A stretch of 37,200 nt of DNA from Gaiellasilicea sp035645095 (GCA_035645095.1 DASQNG010000044.1:1-37200); one strand, 5' to 3'; positions 6,500 to 15,058 are shown, counted from the first letter of the stretch. Made by a program: numbers and translations. The notes: a model not told the origin generated them from the letters alone.

Positions 6500-8002
6500 A
6501 TGCGGCTCTTCCTCGCACCGCTTGCGCTCGTCCTCGCGCTCGTGGCGGCGGCGCCGGCCGCGGCCGCGCGGATCGAGGGCACCGCGCGCGGCGAGCGCCT
6601 CGTCGGCACGCGGGGCGCGGACGTGATCGTCGCCCGCGGCGGCGCCGACACCGTCCTGGCAGGAGCGGGGAACGACCGGGTCGCGGTGCAGTACGACGGC
6701 GCGCGCGACACGGTGTCCTGCGGCTCCGGCCGCGACATCGTGAACGCGGACGGCGCCGACCGCGTTGCGGCGGACTGCGAGGTCGTCTCGCGCCGCCTCT
6801 CGCACGACCTCCACTCGACGCCGGACGCGCAGCACGAGACGCAGGTCGAGCCCGACAGCTTCACGTGGGGCCGCACGACGGTCGCCGCGTTCCAGACCGG
6901 CCGCCGCCATACGGGAGCGGCGGCGAACATCGCGTGGGCGACCTCCACCGACGACGGGCACACGTGGCGGCGTGGCGAGCTGCCCGGAGTGACGCGCGCG
7001 GCACCGCGACCGGGGACGAGCGAGGCCGCAAGCGACCCCGTCGTCGCCTACAGCGCCGTCCATCGGGTCTGGCTGATCTCCGCTCTCGCCATCCGCGAGC
7101 CGACGCGCCTCACGATCAGCCGCTCCGCCGACGGGCTTCGCTGGAGCGATCCGGTCGACGCGACTTCCGCCGGCTCCGTCGGCGGCGGGGTCGCCTTCGA
7201 CAAGCAATGGGTCGCGTGCGACAACGGTACTGCGAGCCGCTTCCGCGGCCGCTGCTACCTCGTGTTCAACGACTTCGTGCGCCGCGGGATGAGCGTCAGC
7301 TCCTCCTCCGACGGCGGGCTCACGTGGTCGCAGCCGACGACGCTGCCATTCGCACCGTTCCTCCTCGGCGGCTTCCCCGTCATCCAGCCCGACGGGACGC
7401 TGGTGATCCTCGTGCGGGTCGGCTTCGAGGAGCGGACGCTCGGCGCGGTGCGCTCCCGCGACGGCGGCGCGACGCTCGAGCCGCCGGTGACGATCGCGCC
7501 GATGCGGAGCGCGCCGACGGGGCATCGCGCGCCTGACATCCCGTCCGCGGACGTGGACGCCTCCGGACGTGTGTGGGTCGCCTGGCACGGGTGCATCCTC
7601 CGGCCGTCCTGCAACGGCAACGACGTCCTCGTCGCGAGCTCCGCCGACGGCGCGACGTGGTCGCCGCCGGTGCGCGTCACGCGGGGCCGCGACGCGGCGA
7701 TCCCGGCGCTCGCGGCCGGGCCGGGCGGGCGCCTCGGCGTCCTCTACTACGTCCGCGGGCGCGGCGGGATCGACGCCGAGCTCGCGGAGTCGCGGAACGG
7801 CGGTGGGAGCTGGGGCGCGCCGAAGCGGCTGAGCGCCGTCTCGATGCCGCTCCGGTGGCTGCCGACGACCACCTCCGGGCCGATGCTCGCCGACTACGTC
7901 TCGCTCACCTACGCGGCCGGCCGGCCGCTCGCGGCGTGGGCGCTCGCCTCCGAGCCGTCGAGGTCACGGCTGAAGCAGGCGATCTACGCGACGCGGCTCT
8001 AG
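6500..8002 (+). CDS. Secreted Asp-box (sialidase-fold) beta-propeller protein with RTX-like N-terminus
   Basis: 500 residues. A Sec signal peptide (about 1-23, Ala-rich cleavage region) is followed at about 25-95 by a degenerate hemolysin-type calcium-binding stretch (GTRGADVIVARGGADT, GAGNDRV, GSGRDIV). At least six Asp boxes follow, including STDDGHTW, SADGLRW, SSDGGLTW, SADGATW and SRNGGGSW, the hallmark of sialidase/BNR propellers. The protein is exported and probably binds or cleaves glycans. I could not identify the sialidase Arg triad, Tyr and Glu set, so catalysis is uncertain. It is monocistronic, divergent from the TrpC-like gene and convergent with the deoC operon. Confidence 0.8.
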   Translation: MRLFLAPLALVLALVAAAPAAAARIEGTARGERLVGTRGADVIVARGGADTVLAGAGNDRVAVQYDGARDTVSCGSGRDIVNADGADRVAADCEVVSRRLSHDLHSTPDAQHETQVEPDSFTWGRTTVAAFQTGRRHTGAAANIAWATSTDDGHTWRRGELPGVTRAAPRPGTSEAASDPVVAYSAVHRVWLISALAIREPTRLTISRSADGLRWSDPVDATSAGSVGGGVAFDKQWVACDNGTASRFRGRCYLVFNDFVRRGMSVSSSSDGGLTWSQPTTLPFAPFLLGGFPVIQPDGTLVILVRVGFEERTLGAVRSRDGGATLEPPVTIAPMRSAPTGHRAPDIPSADVDASGRVWVAWHGCILRPSCNGNDVLVASSADGATWSPPVRVTRGRDAAIPALAAGPGGRLGVLYYVRGRGGIDAELAESRNGGGSWGAPKRLSAVSMPLRWLPTTTSGPMLADYVSLTYAAGRPLAAWALASEPSRSRLKQAIYATRL

Positions 8003-8012
8003 CCCGCCGGCG

Positions 8013-8810
8013 CTACTTGCCGATCGGGTGCCAGATCGTCTTCAGCTCGAGGAACGCGGCGACGTCCCACGGGCTCTGCCCGTCGGGTGAGCCCTTCACG
8101 ACCCGCTTGACGTTCGTGGCGGCGAGCCGCTCGAGCTCCGGCGACTCTCCGTCTGCGCCCGTCACGTCGAGGGCGTTCACGTCCATGTGCCCGGCGAGGA
8201 CGGGGGCGAGCTCGCTGCGGAACCCCGTCAGGACGTTCACGACACCGCCCGGGACGTCGGCCGTCGCGACCGCCTCCGCCAGCTCGATCGCGGCGAGCGG
8301 GTGGAGCTCGGAGGCCACGACGACGACGGCGTTCCCGCCGACGAGTGCCGGCACCAGGCGCGACACGAGCCCCGCGAGCGCAGGCTGGTCCGGCGCGAGC
8401 ACGGCGACGACGCCGGTCGGCTCCGGCACCGTGAAGTTGAAGTACGGGCCCGACACGGGGTTCGCCGAGCCGAGCACCTGCGCGAGCTTGTCGGCCCAGC
8501 CGGCGTACCAGACGACGCGGTCGATCGCCGCCTCCACCTCGGCCTGCCCCGAGCAGACGGCGGCCAGGTCTCCGGCGCGCGTCTCCATCATCTCCGCGAG
8601 CCGGTAGATCACCTGACCGCGGTTGTACGCGGTGGCGCCGCCCCACTTCGGCTGCGCCTTCCGCGCGGCGACGACGGCGTCGCGCACGTCCTTCCGTGAC
8701 GCGCGTGCGGCGTTCTGCCCCTCGGCCTCATAGGTGCGGCCGGACTCCGAGCGTGGGAAGCCGCCGCCCACGAAGAGCTTGTAGGTCTTGCGGACGGGGA
8801 GCCGCGTCAC
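8013..8810 (-). CDS. Half-length aldehyde dehydrogenase-like protein (N-terminal domain only)
   Basis: 265 residues resembling only the N-terminal NAD-binding part of the ALDH superfamily: YKLFVGGGFPRSESGRTYE, WYAGWADKLAQVLGS, and a VPALVGGNAVVVV...VPGGVVNVLTG block. The thiol domain with the nucleophilic Cys and the LELGG Glu are absent. The oxyanion Asn motif PWNF is PDQP, and the cofactor Lys of LKPAE is replaced (VVASE), so this copy cannot be an independent dehydrogenase. The GTG start overlaps the preceding micro-ORF stop (GTGA). The protein ends cleanly and is not obviously decayed. It is likely a partner or scaffold of the full ALDH two ORFs upstream, but this is inference. Confidence 0.78.
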   Translation of the reverse strand: MTRLPVRKTYKLFVGGGFPRSESGRTYEAEGQNAARASRKDVRDAVVAARKAQPKWGGATAYNRGQVIYRLAEMMETRAGDLAAVCSGQAEVEAAIDRVVWYAGWADKLAQVLGSANPVSGPYFNFTVPEPTGVVAVLAPDQPALAGLVSRLVPALVGGNAVVVVASELHPLAAIELAEAVATADVPGGVVNVLTGFRSELAPVLAGHMDVNALDVTGADGESPELERLAATNVKRVVKGSPDGQSPWDVAAFLELKTIWHPIGK

Positions 8811-8893
8811 CGCACGCTCCCGAGGTAGCGGTCGCCGGCAAGCAGCGCCACGACGCCCACGGCGAGGAGGAGCGGGAGCCGGAACCGCCTCAC
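8807..8893 (-). CDS. 28-residue membrane micro-ORF
   Basis: GTG start overlapping the previous stop (GTGA) and a stop overlapping the next start (GTGA). It encodes a basic N-terminus then one hydrophobic segment (LPLLLAVGVVALLAGD) and a polar tail. The exact 4-bp overlaps on both sides support translation by coupling. No homologue is recognised. Confidence 0.45.
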   Translation of the reverse strand: MRRFRLPLLLAVGVVALLAGDRYLGSVR

Positions 8894-9045
8894 GCGACCC
8901 GCTCCGCGAACCAGGCGAGCGCGAAGCCGAGCCCGATCATCACGGCGATCGAGAGGATCACGAGCCCGAGGAGCGCGGCCGCGAACGGCCACGAGAACTC
9001 GCTCCCGCCGCGGTTCCCCGCACCCGGCCCTCGCCTCTCGGCCAC
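8890..9045 (-). CDS. 51-residue single-pass membrane protein
   Basis: GTG at 9045, 5 nt after the ALDH stop. A Gly/Arg-rich N-terminus of about 16 residues is followed by FSWPFAAALLG and a continuous hydrophobic helix to FAERVA. It overlaps the following micro-ORF by 4 bp. Unknown function; it could anchor the ALDH pair to the membrane. Confidence 0.5.
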   Translation of the reverse strand: MAERRGPGAGNRGGSEFSWPFAAALLGLVILSIAVMIGLGFALAWFAERVA

Positions 9046-9050
9046 GCCGC

Positions 9051-10547
9051 TCAGCCGCCCCACGCCTCGGCGCCCTCGAAACGCAGGTACGGCTCCAGCC
9101 CGTGCCGGCCGCCCTCGCGCCCGAAGCCCGACTCCTTGTAGCCGCCGAACGGCGAGGCGGGGTCGAACCGGTTGAAGGTGTTGGCCCAGACGACGCCGGC
9201 CCGCAGCCGCTCCGCCATCCAGAGGATGCGCGAGCCCTTCTCGGTCCAGACGCCGGCGGAGAGCCCGTAAGCGGTGTTGTTCGCCTTCTCGACCGCCTCC
9301 TCCGGCGTGCGGAAGGTGAGCACGGAGAGCACCGGCCCGAAGATCTCCTCCTGCGCGACGCGGTAGCTCTGGGCCACGTTCGTGAACACGGTCGGCGCGA
9401 ACCAGAAGCCCTGCTCGGGCAGGCGGCACGGCGGCTGGTAGATCTCGGCGCCCTCCTCCTTGCCGGACTCGACGAGCTCGGTGATCTTGTCGAGCTGCAG
9501 CCGTGAGTTGATCGCGCCCACGTCGGTGTTCTTGTCGAGCGGGTCGCCGACGCGGAGCGTCTCGAGGCGGCGCTTCAGCTTCCCGACCGCCGCGTCGTAG
9601 ATCGACTCCTGCACGAGCAGGCGGGAGCCGGCGCAGCAGACGTGGCCCTGGTTGAAGTAGATGCCGTTCACGATCCCCTCGACCGCGCCATCGAGGGCCG
9701 CGTCGTCGAAGACGATGTTCGCGGCCTTGCCGCCGAGCTCGAGCGTCAGCTTCTTCCCCGTGCCGGCGAGCTCGCGCTGGATCGCCTTCCCCACCTCGGT
9801 CGAGCCGGTGAAGGCGATCTTGTCGACGCCCGGATGCTTGACGAGCTCCGCGCCGGCGCGACCGTCGCCCGTGACGATGTTGACGACCCCCGGCGGCAGC
9901 TCCGCCTGACGGCAGATGTCCGCGAAGACGAGGGCCGTCAGCGGCGTCGTCTCCGCCGGCTTGAGGACGACGGTGTTGCCCGCGGCGAGGGCGGGCGCGA
10001 TCTTCCACGCGAGCATCAGGAGCGGGAAGTTCCACGGGATGATCTGCCCGGCGACGCCGAGCGGCTGCGGGCGACGGTTGGGGAACGCGTACTCGAGCTT
10101 GTCGGCCCAGCCCGCGTAGTAGAAGAAGTGCGCGGAAGCGAGCGGCACGTCGACGTCGCGCGACTCGCGGATCGGCTTGCCGCCGTTCAGGCTCTCGAGC
10201 ACGGCCAGCTCGCGCGAGCGCTCCGCGATGATCCGGGCGATCCGGAAGAGGTATTTCGCGCGCTCGGCCGGCGCGAGGGACGACCAGCCGTCGTCGAAGG
10301 CGCCGCGCGCCGCCCCGACTGCGGCATCGACGTCTTCCGCCCCGGCCTGCGACACCTCGGCGAGCTGCTCCTCGGTGGCGGGAGAGATCGTCCCGAACCA
10401 CTCGCCGGACCGCGGCTCGACGAACTCGCCGCCGACGAAGAGGCCGTAGCGCTCCTCGAGCGACACGACGTCGCGGGACTCCGGCGCCGGCGCGTAGTCC
10501 CACGCGCTCGGTGCGGGGGTGGTCGCTCCTCGCTTCTCGACCGCCAT
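9051..10547 (-). CDS. NAD(P)-dependent aldehyde dehydrogenase
   Basis: 498 residues, full family length. Cytosolic oxidation of an aldehyde to the acid. All key residues are present: Asn173 in PWNF, Lys196 in LKPAE, FTGSTEVGK (about 246-254), general base Glu270 in LELGG, nucleophile Cys304 in GHVCCAGSR, and EEIFGPV near the C-terminus. The gene starts 16 nt after the deoC stop with a purine-rich GGGGGAG upstream. DeoC yields acetaldehyde and glyceraldehyde-3-phosphate, so acetaldehyde oxidation is the simplest role. The half-ALDH downstream may modify its assembly or specificity. Confidence 0.92.
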   Translation of the reverse strand: MAVEKRGATTPAPSAWDYAPAPESRDVVSLEERYGLFVGGEFVEPRSGEWFGTISPATEEQLAEVSQAGAEDVDAAVGAARGAFDDGWSSLAPAERAKYLFRIARIIAERSRELAVLESLNGGKPIRESRDVDVPLASAHFFYYAGWADKLEYAFPNRRPQPLGVAGQIIPWNFPLLMLAWKIAPALAAGNTVVLKPAETTPLTALVFADICRQAELPPGVVNIVTGDGRAGAELVKHPGVDKIAFTGSTEVGKAIQRELAGTGKKLTLELGGKAANIVFDDAALDGAVEGIVNGIYFNQGHVCCAGSRLLVQESIYDAAVGKLKRRLETLRVGDPLDKNTDVGAINSRLQLDKITELVESGKEEGAEIYQPPCRLPEQGFWFAPTVFTNVAQSYRVAQEEIFGPVLSVLTFRTPEEAVEKANNTAYGLSAGVWTEKGSRILWMAERLRAGVVWANTFNRFDPASPFGGYKESGFGREGGRHGLEPYLRFEGAEAWGG

Positions 10548-10563
10548 CGCGCTCCCCCGCTCC

Positions 10564-11502
10564 TCAGTCCTTCGTGAAGTAGTCGCCCGATTGGTACAGG
10601 CCGGTCTTCTGCTTGCGGATCTGCATCAGCACGTCGTTCAGGAGCGACGAGGCGCCGAAGCGGTAGAGGTCGGGCGTCAACCACTGCAGGCCGAGCGTCT
10701 CGTGCAGGACGACGAGGTGCTGCACCGCCTGCTTCGCCGTCCTGATCCCGCCGGCGGGCTTCATGCCGACGACGCGGCCCGTCTCCTCGTGCACGTCGCG
10801 GATCGCCTCCAGCATGGAGAGCGTCACCGGGAGCGTGGCCGCCGGGTCGATCTTCCCCGTCGAGGTCTTGATGAAGTCGGCGCCGGCGGCCATCGCGAGC
10901 AGCGACGCACGGCGGACGTTGTCGTACGTGCCGAGCTCGCCGGTCTCGAGGATCACCTTCAGGTGCGCCTCGCCGGAGGCCTCCTTCACCTGGACGATCT
11001 CGTCGTAGACCTTGGAGTAGCGGCCGGAGAGGAAGGCACCGCGGTCGATCACCATGTCGACCTCGTCCGCGCCCTCGGCCACGACCCACCGCACCTCGTC
11101 GAGCTTCGACTCGAGCGGGACCTGCCCCGACGGGAAGCCGGTCGCCACGGACGCGACCTTGACGCCGCTGCCGCGGAGGCGCGCGACGGCGACCGGGACG
11201 AGGTTCGGGTAGACGCACACCGCCGCCACGGGCGGCACCTCGCGGTCCACTGGATCCGGGCGCATCGCCTTCGAGCAGAGCGCGGCGACCTTGCCCGGCG
11301 TGTCCGCACCTTCGAGCGTCGTCAGGTCCATCATCCGCACGGCGAGCTCGAACGCCTGCAGCTTCGACTCCTTCTTGATCGAGCGCTTCGCGAGCGTCGC
11401 AGCCCGTTCCTCGAGCGCGACCGCGTCGACGGAGCCGATCCGCGGGAGCCGCGGCTCGAGCGGCAGCTCGAACCCGCGGGGCAGTACGGGCGCCTGGGCC
11501 AT
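10564..11502 (-). CDS. deoC: Deoxyribose-phosphate aldolase
   Basis: 312 residues from ATG 11502. Cleaves 2-deoxyribose-5-phosphate to acetaldehyde and glyceraldehyde-3-phosphate in deoxynucleoside catabolism. The Schiff-base Lys lies in GADFIKTSTGK, the second active-site Lys in GMKPAGGIR, and the catalytic Asp in EVDMVID. The length is of the longer (about 300) actinobacterial/eukaryotic DeoC type rather than the 220-260 short type. An upstream in-frame extension to 11625 exists, but the ATG at 11502 is supported by the TACACT -10 immediately before it and by the family's N-terminus. First gene of a five-cistron operon. Confidence 0.95.
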   Translation of the reverse strand: MAQAPVLPRGFELPLEPRLPRIGSVDAVALEERAATLAKRSIKKESKLQAFELAVRMMDLTTLEGADTPGKVAALCSKAMRPDPVDREVPPVAAVCVYPNLVPVAVARLRGSGVKVASVATGFPSGQVPLESKLDEVRWVVAEGADEVDMVIDRGAFLSGRYSKVYDEIVQVKEASGEAHLKVILETGELGTYDNVRRASLLAMAAGADFIKTSTGKIDPAATLPVTLSMLEAIRDVHEETGRVVGMKPAGGIRTAKQAVQHLVVLHETLGLQWLTPDLYRFGASSLLNDVLMQIRKQKTGLYQSGDYFTKD

Positions 11503-11508
11503 CGCGAA

Positions 11509-11514
11509 AGTGTA
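11509..11514 (-). promoter_or_regulatory. Leaderless -10 (TACACT) of the deoC operon
   Basis: TACACT, then 6 nt (TTCGCG), then ATG 11502 on the minus strand. There is no Shine-Dalgarno. Confidence 0.6.
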
Positions 11515-11560
11515 CGCGGCGCCGTACGGCTTCCGGACGGGCGGAACCGACTGGTGCGCA

Positions 11561-11590
11561 TTGCATCGAGCTGCCGGCCCGCCGTAGGAT
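11561..11590 (+). promoter_or_regulatory. Sigma-70 promoter of the M28 peptidase gene
   Basis: TTGCAT (11561-11566), an 18-nt spacer and TAGGAT (11585-11590). The predicted start near 11597 gives a leader of about 43 nt that carries the Shine-Dalgarno AGGGAGAGG (11629-11637). Confidence 0.55.
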
Positions 11591-11639
11591 CGGCTTCTTC
11601 TGCCGGAGCTCGAAGACCGGCCCACCGAAGGGAGAGGAC

Positions 11640-13202
11640 ATGAGACGCACGTGGTTGGCCCTCGCCGCGGCGACGCTGGCGACGGCGATTGCGGCTGCGC
11701 CGGGCGCTGCCGGCCCGAGCAACAACAACTCGGACAAGCTGCGCGCGGCGGTGACGCTCGAAGGGGTTCAGCGCCACCTGCAGGCGCTGCAGGCGATCTC
11801 CGACCTCTCGGGCGGCAACCGCTTCGCGGGCCTCAGCGGCTACGACCGCTCCGCCGACTACGTCGCGGATGCCCTCCGCGCTGCCGGCTACGCCCCGCAG
11901 TTCTGGCAGTTCGAGTACAACGCGTTCGTCGAGGACGTCACGACAAACCTGCTACAAGTCACGCCGACGCCGACGACGTACGTCAACGGCATCGACTTCC
12001 GCATCATGACCTACTCGGGTGGCGGCACCGTCACGGCGCCGCTCGCCCGACCGAGCGGCGACATCCGCGGCTGCTACGCCACGGACTACGCCGGGTTCGC
12101 CGCCGGCTCGATCGCGATCGTCCAGCGTGGCACCCCGGACGGCTTCCCCGGCGGCTCCTGCACGTTCCGCATCAAGACGAACAACGCCATCGCCGCCGGC
12201 GCGGCCGCCGTCCTCGTCTTCAACAACGTCACCGGGCTCCTGAGCGGCACGCTCGGCGACTCGGGACTGTCCTCGATCCCGTCGATCGGGCTGACGCAGG
12301 CGCTCGGGAACAGCCTGCTCGCGCAGCTCAGCGGCTCACCGGTCACGCTGTCCGCGGCGGCGCAGACGTCCTCACGGTCGCTGACGACGCGCAACGTGAT
12401 CGCCGAGCTGCCGGGAGAGAACGCGAACAACGTCGTCGTCGTCGGCGCGCACCTCGACTCCGTCAACCAGGGCCCGGGGATCCACGACAACGGCTCGGGC
12501 TCGGCGGCGATCCTCGAGACTGCGATCCAGATGGCGAAGGTCGAGCCACGCAACACGGTCCGCTTCGCATGGTGGTCGGCCGAGGAGTCGGGACTCATCG
12601 GCTCGACGAGGTATGTCGAGAGCCTCGCGCAGCCGGAGCTCGATCGGATCGCGCTGAACCTGAACTTCGACATGATCGGCTCTCCGAACTACGTCCGCTT
12701 CGTCTACGACGGCGACAACTCGGCGTTCCCGCCCGGACCGGGTGCCGCCGTCGGCCCAGCGGGATCGGGGGCGATCGAGGCGCTCTTCCACGACTACTTC
12801 GCGTCGCGCGGCCTCGCGAGCGCGGAGACGCCGTTCAGCGGCCGCTCCGACTACGGGCCGTTCATCGCCAAGGGCATCCCGGCCGGTGGGCTGTTCACGG
12901 GAGCCGAAGGGATCAAGAGCGCGGAGCAGGCGGCGATCTACGGCGGCACGGCGGGGATCGCCTACGACCCCTGCTACCACGCGGCCTGCGACACCTACGC
13001 CAACGTCAACGGCACCGTGCTCGACCAGAACGCGGACGCTCTCGCGCATGCGACGATCACGTACGCGCAGAACACCGTGTCCGTGAACGGCGTCGAGGGC
13101 AAGGGCAGCGCGAAGCCGAAGCCGCGGCAACCCGCCACTCCGGTCGGCACCACGGGCGAGGGCGGCGGCCTGCACGACGACGACCACGACGCCGAGTCCT
13201 AG
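11640..13202 (+). CDS. Secreted M28-family zinc aminopeptidase with PA domain
   Basis: 520 residues. Signal peptide about 1-24. A protease-associated (PA) domain at about 130-235 (IAIVQRG...AAAVLVFNN) is followed by an M28 catalytic domain at about 250-480. The co-catalytic zinc ligands are visible: His271 (GAHLDS), Asp283 (HDNGSG), Glu315/Glu316 (AEESG, base and ligand), Asp344 (NFDMIG) and His447 (YHAAC). Cys445 and Cys450 match the disulfide of Streptomyces griseus aminopeptidase. The C-terminal tail (about 485-520) is Lys/Pro-rich then Asp/His-rich, possibly metal-binding. The enzyme removes N-terminal residues from peptides outside the cell. A strong ribosome binding site precedes ATG 11640. 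Confidence 0.93.
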   Translation: MRRTWLALAAATLATAIAAAPGAAGPSNNNSDKLRAAVTLEGVQRHLQALQAISDLSGGNRFAGLSGYDRSADYVADALRAAGYAPQFWQFEYNAFVEDVTTNLLQVTPTPTTYVNGIDFRIMTYSGGGTVTAPLARPSGDIRGCYATDYAGFAAGSIAIVQRGTPDGFPGGSCTFRIKTNNAIAAGAAAVLVFNNVTGLLSGTLGDSGLSSIPSIGLTQALGNSLLAQLSGSPVTLSAAAQTSSRSLTTRNVIAELPGENANNVVVVGAHLDSVNQGPGIHDNGSGSAAILETAIQMAKVEPRNTVRFAWWSAEESGLIGSTRYVESLAQPELDRIALNLNFDMIGSPNYVRFVYDGDNSAFPPGPGAAVGPAGSGAIEALFHDYFASRGLASAETPFSGRSDYGPFIAKGIPAGGLFTGAEGIKSAEQAAIYGGTAGIAYDPCYHAACDTYANVNGTVLDQNADALAHATITYAQNTVSVNGVEGKGSAKPKPRQPATPVGTTGEGGGLHDDDHDAES

Positions 13203-13209
13203 CCGCGCC

Positions 13210-13242
13210 GCGAGAGAGGGGTCCTCGGGGCCCCTCTCTCGC
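13210..13242 (+). terminator. Strong 12-bp hairpin terminator after the M28 peptidase
   Basis: GCGAGAGAGGGG (13210-13221) pairs perfectly with CCCCTCTCTCGC (13231-13242) over a 9-nt loop. No T-tract follows, as is common in actinobacteria. Confidence 0.75.
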
Positions 13243-13283
13243 CGGACGGCTTCGATTCGTCCGGGTGCGGGAACCTGGGGCGC

Positions 13284-14069
13284 GTGGAGGAGGTACGGGC
13301 CGAGAGCTGGGGGCACCTGCAGGAGCTCCTGTACGAGGACTCCTGGCAGGAGGAGCTCGGCCGGTTTCGCTCCGACCGCGTCTTCCGTGGCCAGCAGGAC
13401 GCGACGAACGACCTGACGACGAGCCTCGTCCGCCTGCGCGGGGCATCCGCGCAGCTCGAGCGGCACCTGCTGCGGAACTTCCGCAAGTACGCGCACCGCG
13501 ACACGAGGAACGAGACGTTCTGGGACTGGCTCGCGGTCGCGAAGCACCACGGCCTGCCGACCCGGGTACTCGACTGGACGCACTCGCCGTATGTCGCGCT
13601 CCACTTCGCGACGGCCTCGACCTCCGCGTACGGCGAGGACGGCGTCGTATGGTCGGTCGACTACGTGCAGGCGGCGAAGCACCTGCCCGAGACGCTGCGA
13701 CGGATCCTCGACGAGGAGGGCTCGAACTCGTTCACGACGGACATGGTCGCGCGCGCGGCGACGACGCTCGGCGAGCTCGACGGGCTGGCGGAGGACGACG
13801 ACTTCGTCCTCTTCCTCGAACCGCCCTCGCTCGACGACCGGATCGTGAACCAGTACGCGCTCTTCTCGTTGATGTCGAGCCCGGAGGCGCGGCTAGACAA
13901 GTGGCTCGAGGAGCGTCCGGGGGTCGGGCGACGGATCGTCGTCCCGGCCGAGCTGAAGTGGGAGGTGCGGGACAAGCTCGACCAGGCGAACGTCACGGAG
14001 CGCGTGCTCTTCCCCGGGCTCGACGGGATCGCGCGCTGGCTGCGGCGCCATTACGCCCCGCGCGAGTAG
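13284..14069 (+). CDS. FRG-domain protein
   Basis: 261 residues from GTG 13284. The FRG motif that names the domain is at about 34-37 (VFRGQ). The second signature, KHHGLPTRVLDWTHSPYVAL, follows at about 88-107. FRG proteins are widespread in bacteria and phages with no settled biochemical role; several occur near mobile or defence genes, but no such neighbour is visible here. No signal peptide or membrane helix. It may be co-transcribed with the zinc metallopeptidase 30 bp downstream. Confidence 0.85.
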   Translation: MEEVRAESWGHLQELLYEDSWQEELGRFRSDRVFRGQQDATNDLTTSLVRLRGASAQLERHLLRNFRKYAHRDTRNETFWDWLAVAKHHGLPTRVLDWTHSPYVALHFATASTSAYGEDGVVWSVDYVQAAKHLPETLRRILDEEGSNSFTTDMVARAATTLGELDGLAEDDDFVLFLEPPSLDDRIVNQYALFSLMSSPEARLDKWLEERPGVGRRIVVPAELKWEVRDKLDQANVTERVLFPGLDGIARWLRRHYAPRE

Positions 14070-14099
14070 GGACGGGCCGCGCGGGGCATCAGGCGCCGC

Positions 14100-15011
14100 A
14101 TGAAGTGGCAGCGGGGCGGCAAGGGACGGATCGAGGACCGGCGCGGGCGTGGCGGCGGCCGCGGCGGGCTGGGCGGGGGCATGCCGCTCCCGATCCCGAT
14201 GGGCCGTGCCGGTGGCGGCGGGATCGGGTCGATCCTGGTCGTGCTCGCGATCCTCTACTTCACCGGCGCCCTTGGCGGCGGCGGCTCAGGCTTCGGGATC
14301 GACCCTGGCACCGGTGCGTTCGGGCCGGCGCAGGGCGGCGACGGGGCGGTGCTGCAGAACGCGCCGGAGCAGGACGACGAGCAGGAGGCGTTCGTCCGCT
14401 TCGTCACCGGCGACGTCGAGGACACCTGGCGGCGGGTCTTTTCGGAGTCCGGCCAGCAGTACGAGGAGACGACGACCGTCATCTACGAGCGCGGTGTGAG
14501 CACGAACGGCTGCGGCAATGCCCCCTCCTCCGTCGGGCCGTTCTACTGCCCGGCCGACAAGAAGGTCTACATCGACCTCACGTTCTTCCGCGACCTCTCG
14601 CAGCGCTACGGCGCGCCCGGCGACTTCGCCCGCGCATACGTGCTCGCCCACGAGATCGGTCACCACGTGCAGAACCTGCTCGGCGTCAGCGACCAGGTGC
14701 GGCGGGAGCAGCAGGAGGATCCGGAGAGCGCGAACGAGCTCTCCGTGCGGCTCGAGCTGCAGGCCGACTGCCTCGCCGGGATCTGGGGCAACTCGGCGCT
14801 GCGCGACGAGCTGCTCGAGGACGGCGACCTCGAGGAGGGGCTCGCCGCCGCGGCCGCCGTCGGCGACGACCGGCTGCAGGAGCAGGCCGGCCGCCGCGTC
14901 GACCGCGAGTCGTGGACGCACGGCTCCTCCGAGCAGCGGAAGAAGTGGTTCCGCAAGGGCTTCGACAGCGGCGACCCGCGTACCTGCGACACGTTCAAGG
15001 GCGACCTCTAG
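14100..15011 (+). CDS. YpfJ-type neutral zinc metallopeptidase
   Basis: 303 residues. A Gly/Arg-rich cytosolic N-terminus is followed by one membrane helix (about 42-57) and a Gly-rich linker. The metallopeptidase domain (Zn_peptidase/YpfJ, PF04228 type, as known) carries HEIGH at 184-188, with LELQADC near 220 as the likely third zinc ligand. Family members also show the CPADxKVYID and FRDL strings seen at about 150-165. It is probably membrane anchored with an outward-facing catalytic domain; substrates are unknown. Its stop is followed by a strong hairpin. Confidence 0.92.
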   Translation: MKWQRGGKGRIEDRRGRGGGRGGLGGGMPLPIPMGRAGGGGIGSILVVLAILYFTGALGGGGSGFGIDPGTGAFGPAQGGDGAVLQNAPEQDDEQEAFVRFVTGDVEDTWRRVFSESGQQYEETTTVIYERGVSTNGCGNAPSSVGPFYCPADKKVYIDLTFFRDLSQRYGAPGDFARAYVLAHEIGHHVQNLLGVSDQVRREQQEDPESANELSVRLELQADCLAGIWGNSALRDELLEDGDLEEGLAAAAAVGDDRLQEQAGRRVDRESWTHGSSEQRKKWFRKGFDSGDPRTCDTFKGDL

Positions 15012-15015
15012 TCCG

Positions 15016-15050
15016 GGCGCGGGCGGGCGCCGTGGCGGCCCGCCCGCGCC
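15016..15050. terminator. 13-bp bidirectional terminator hairpin
   Basis: GGCGCGGGCGGGC (15016-15028) pairs with GCCCGCCCGCGCC (15038-15050), lying between the convergent stops of the metallopeptidase (15011) and the haloperoxidase (15059). Confidence 0.75.
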
Positions 15051-15058
15051 TCCCTCAG

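Noticed and set aside
8890..10503. 537-residue frame whose end matches the small membrane protein
   Set aside because: Only the last 51 codons after GTG 9045 look real; the rest is a shadow of the ALDH gene.
13284..15011. FRG protein plus zinc metallopeptidase as a defence island
   Set aside because: FRG domains do occur in defence contexts, but there is no nuclease, toxin-antitoxin, integrase or compositional break here; neighbours are ordinary secreted enzymes.
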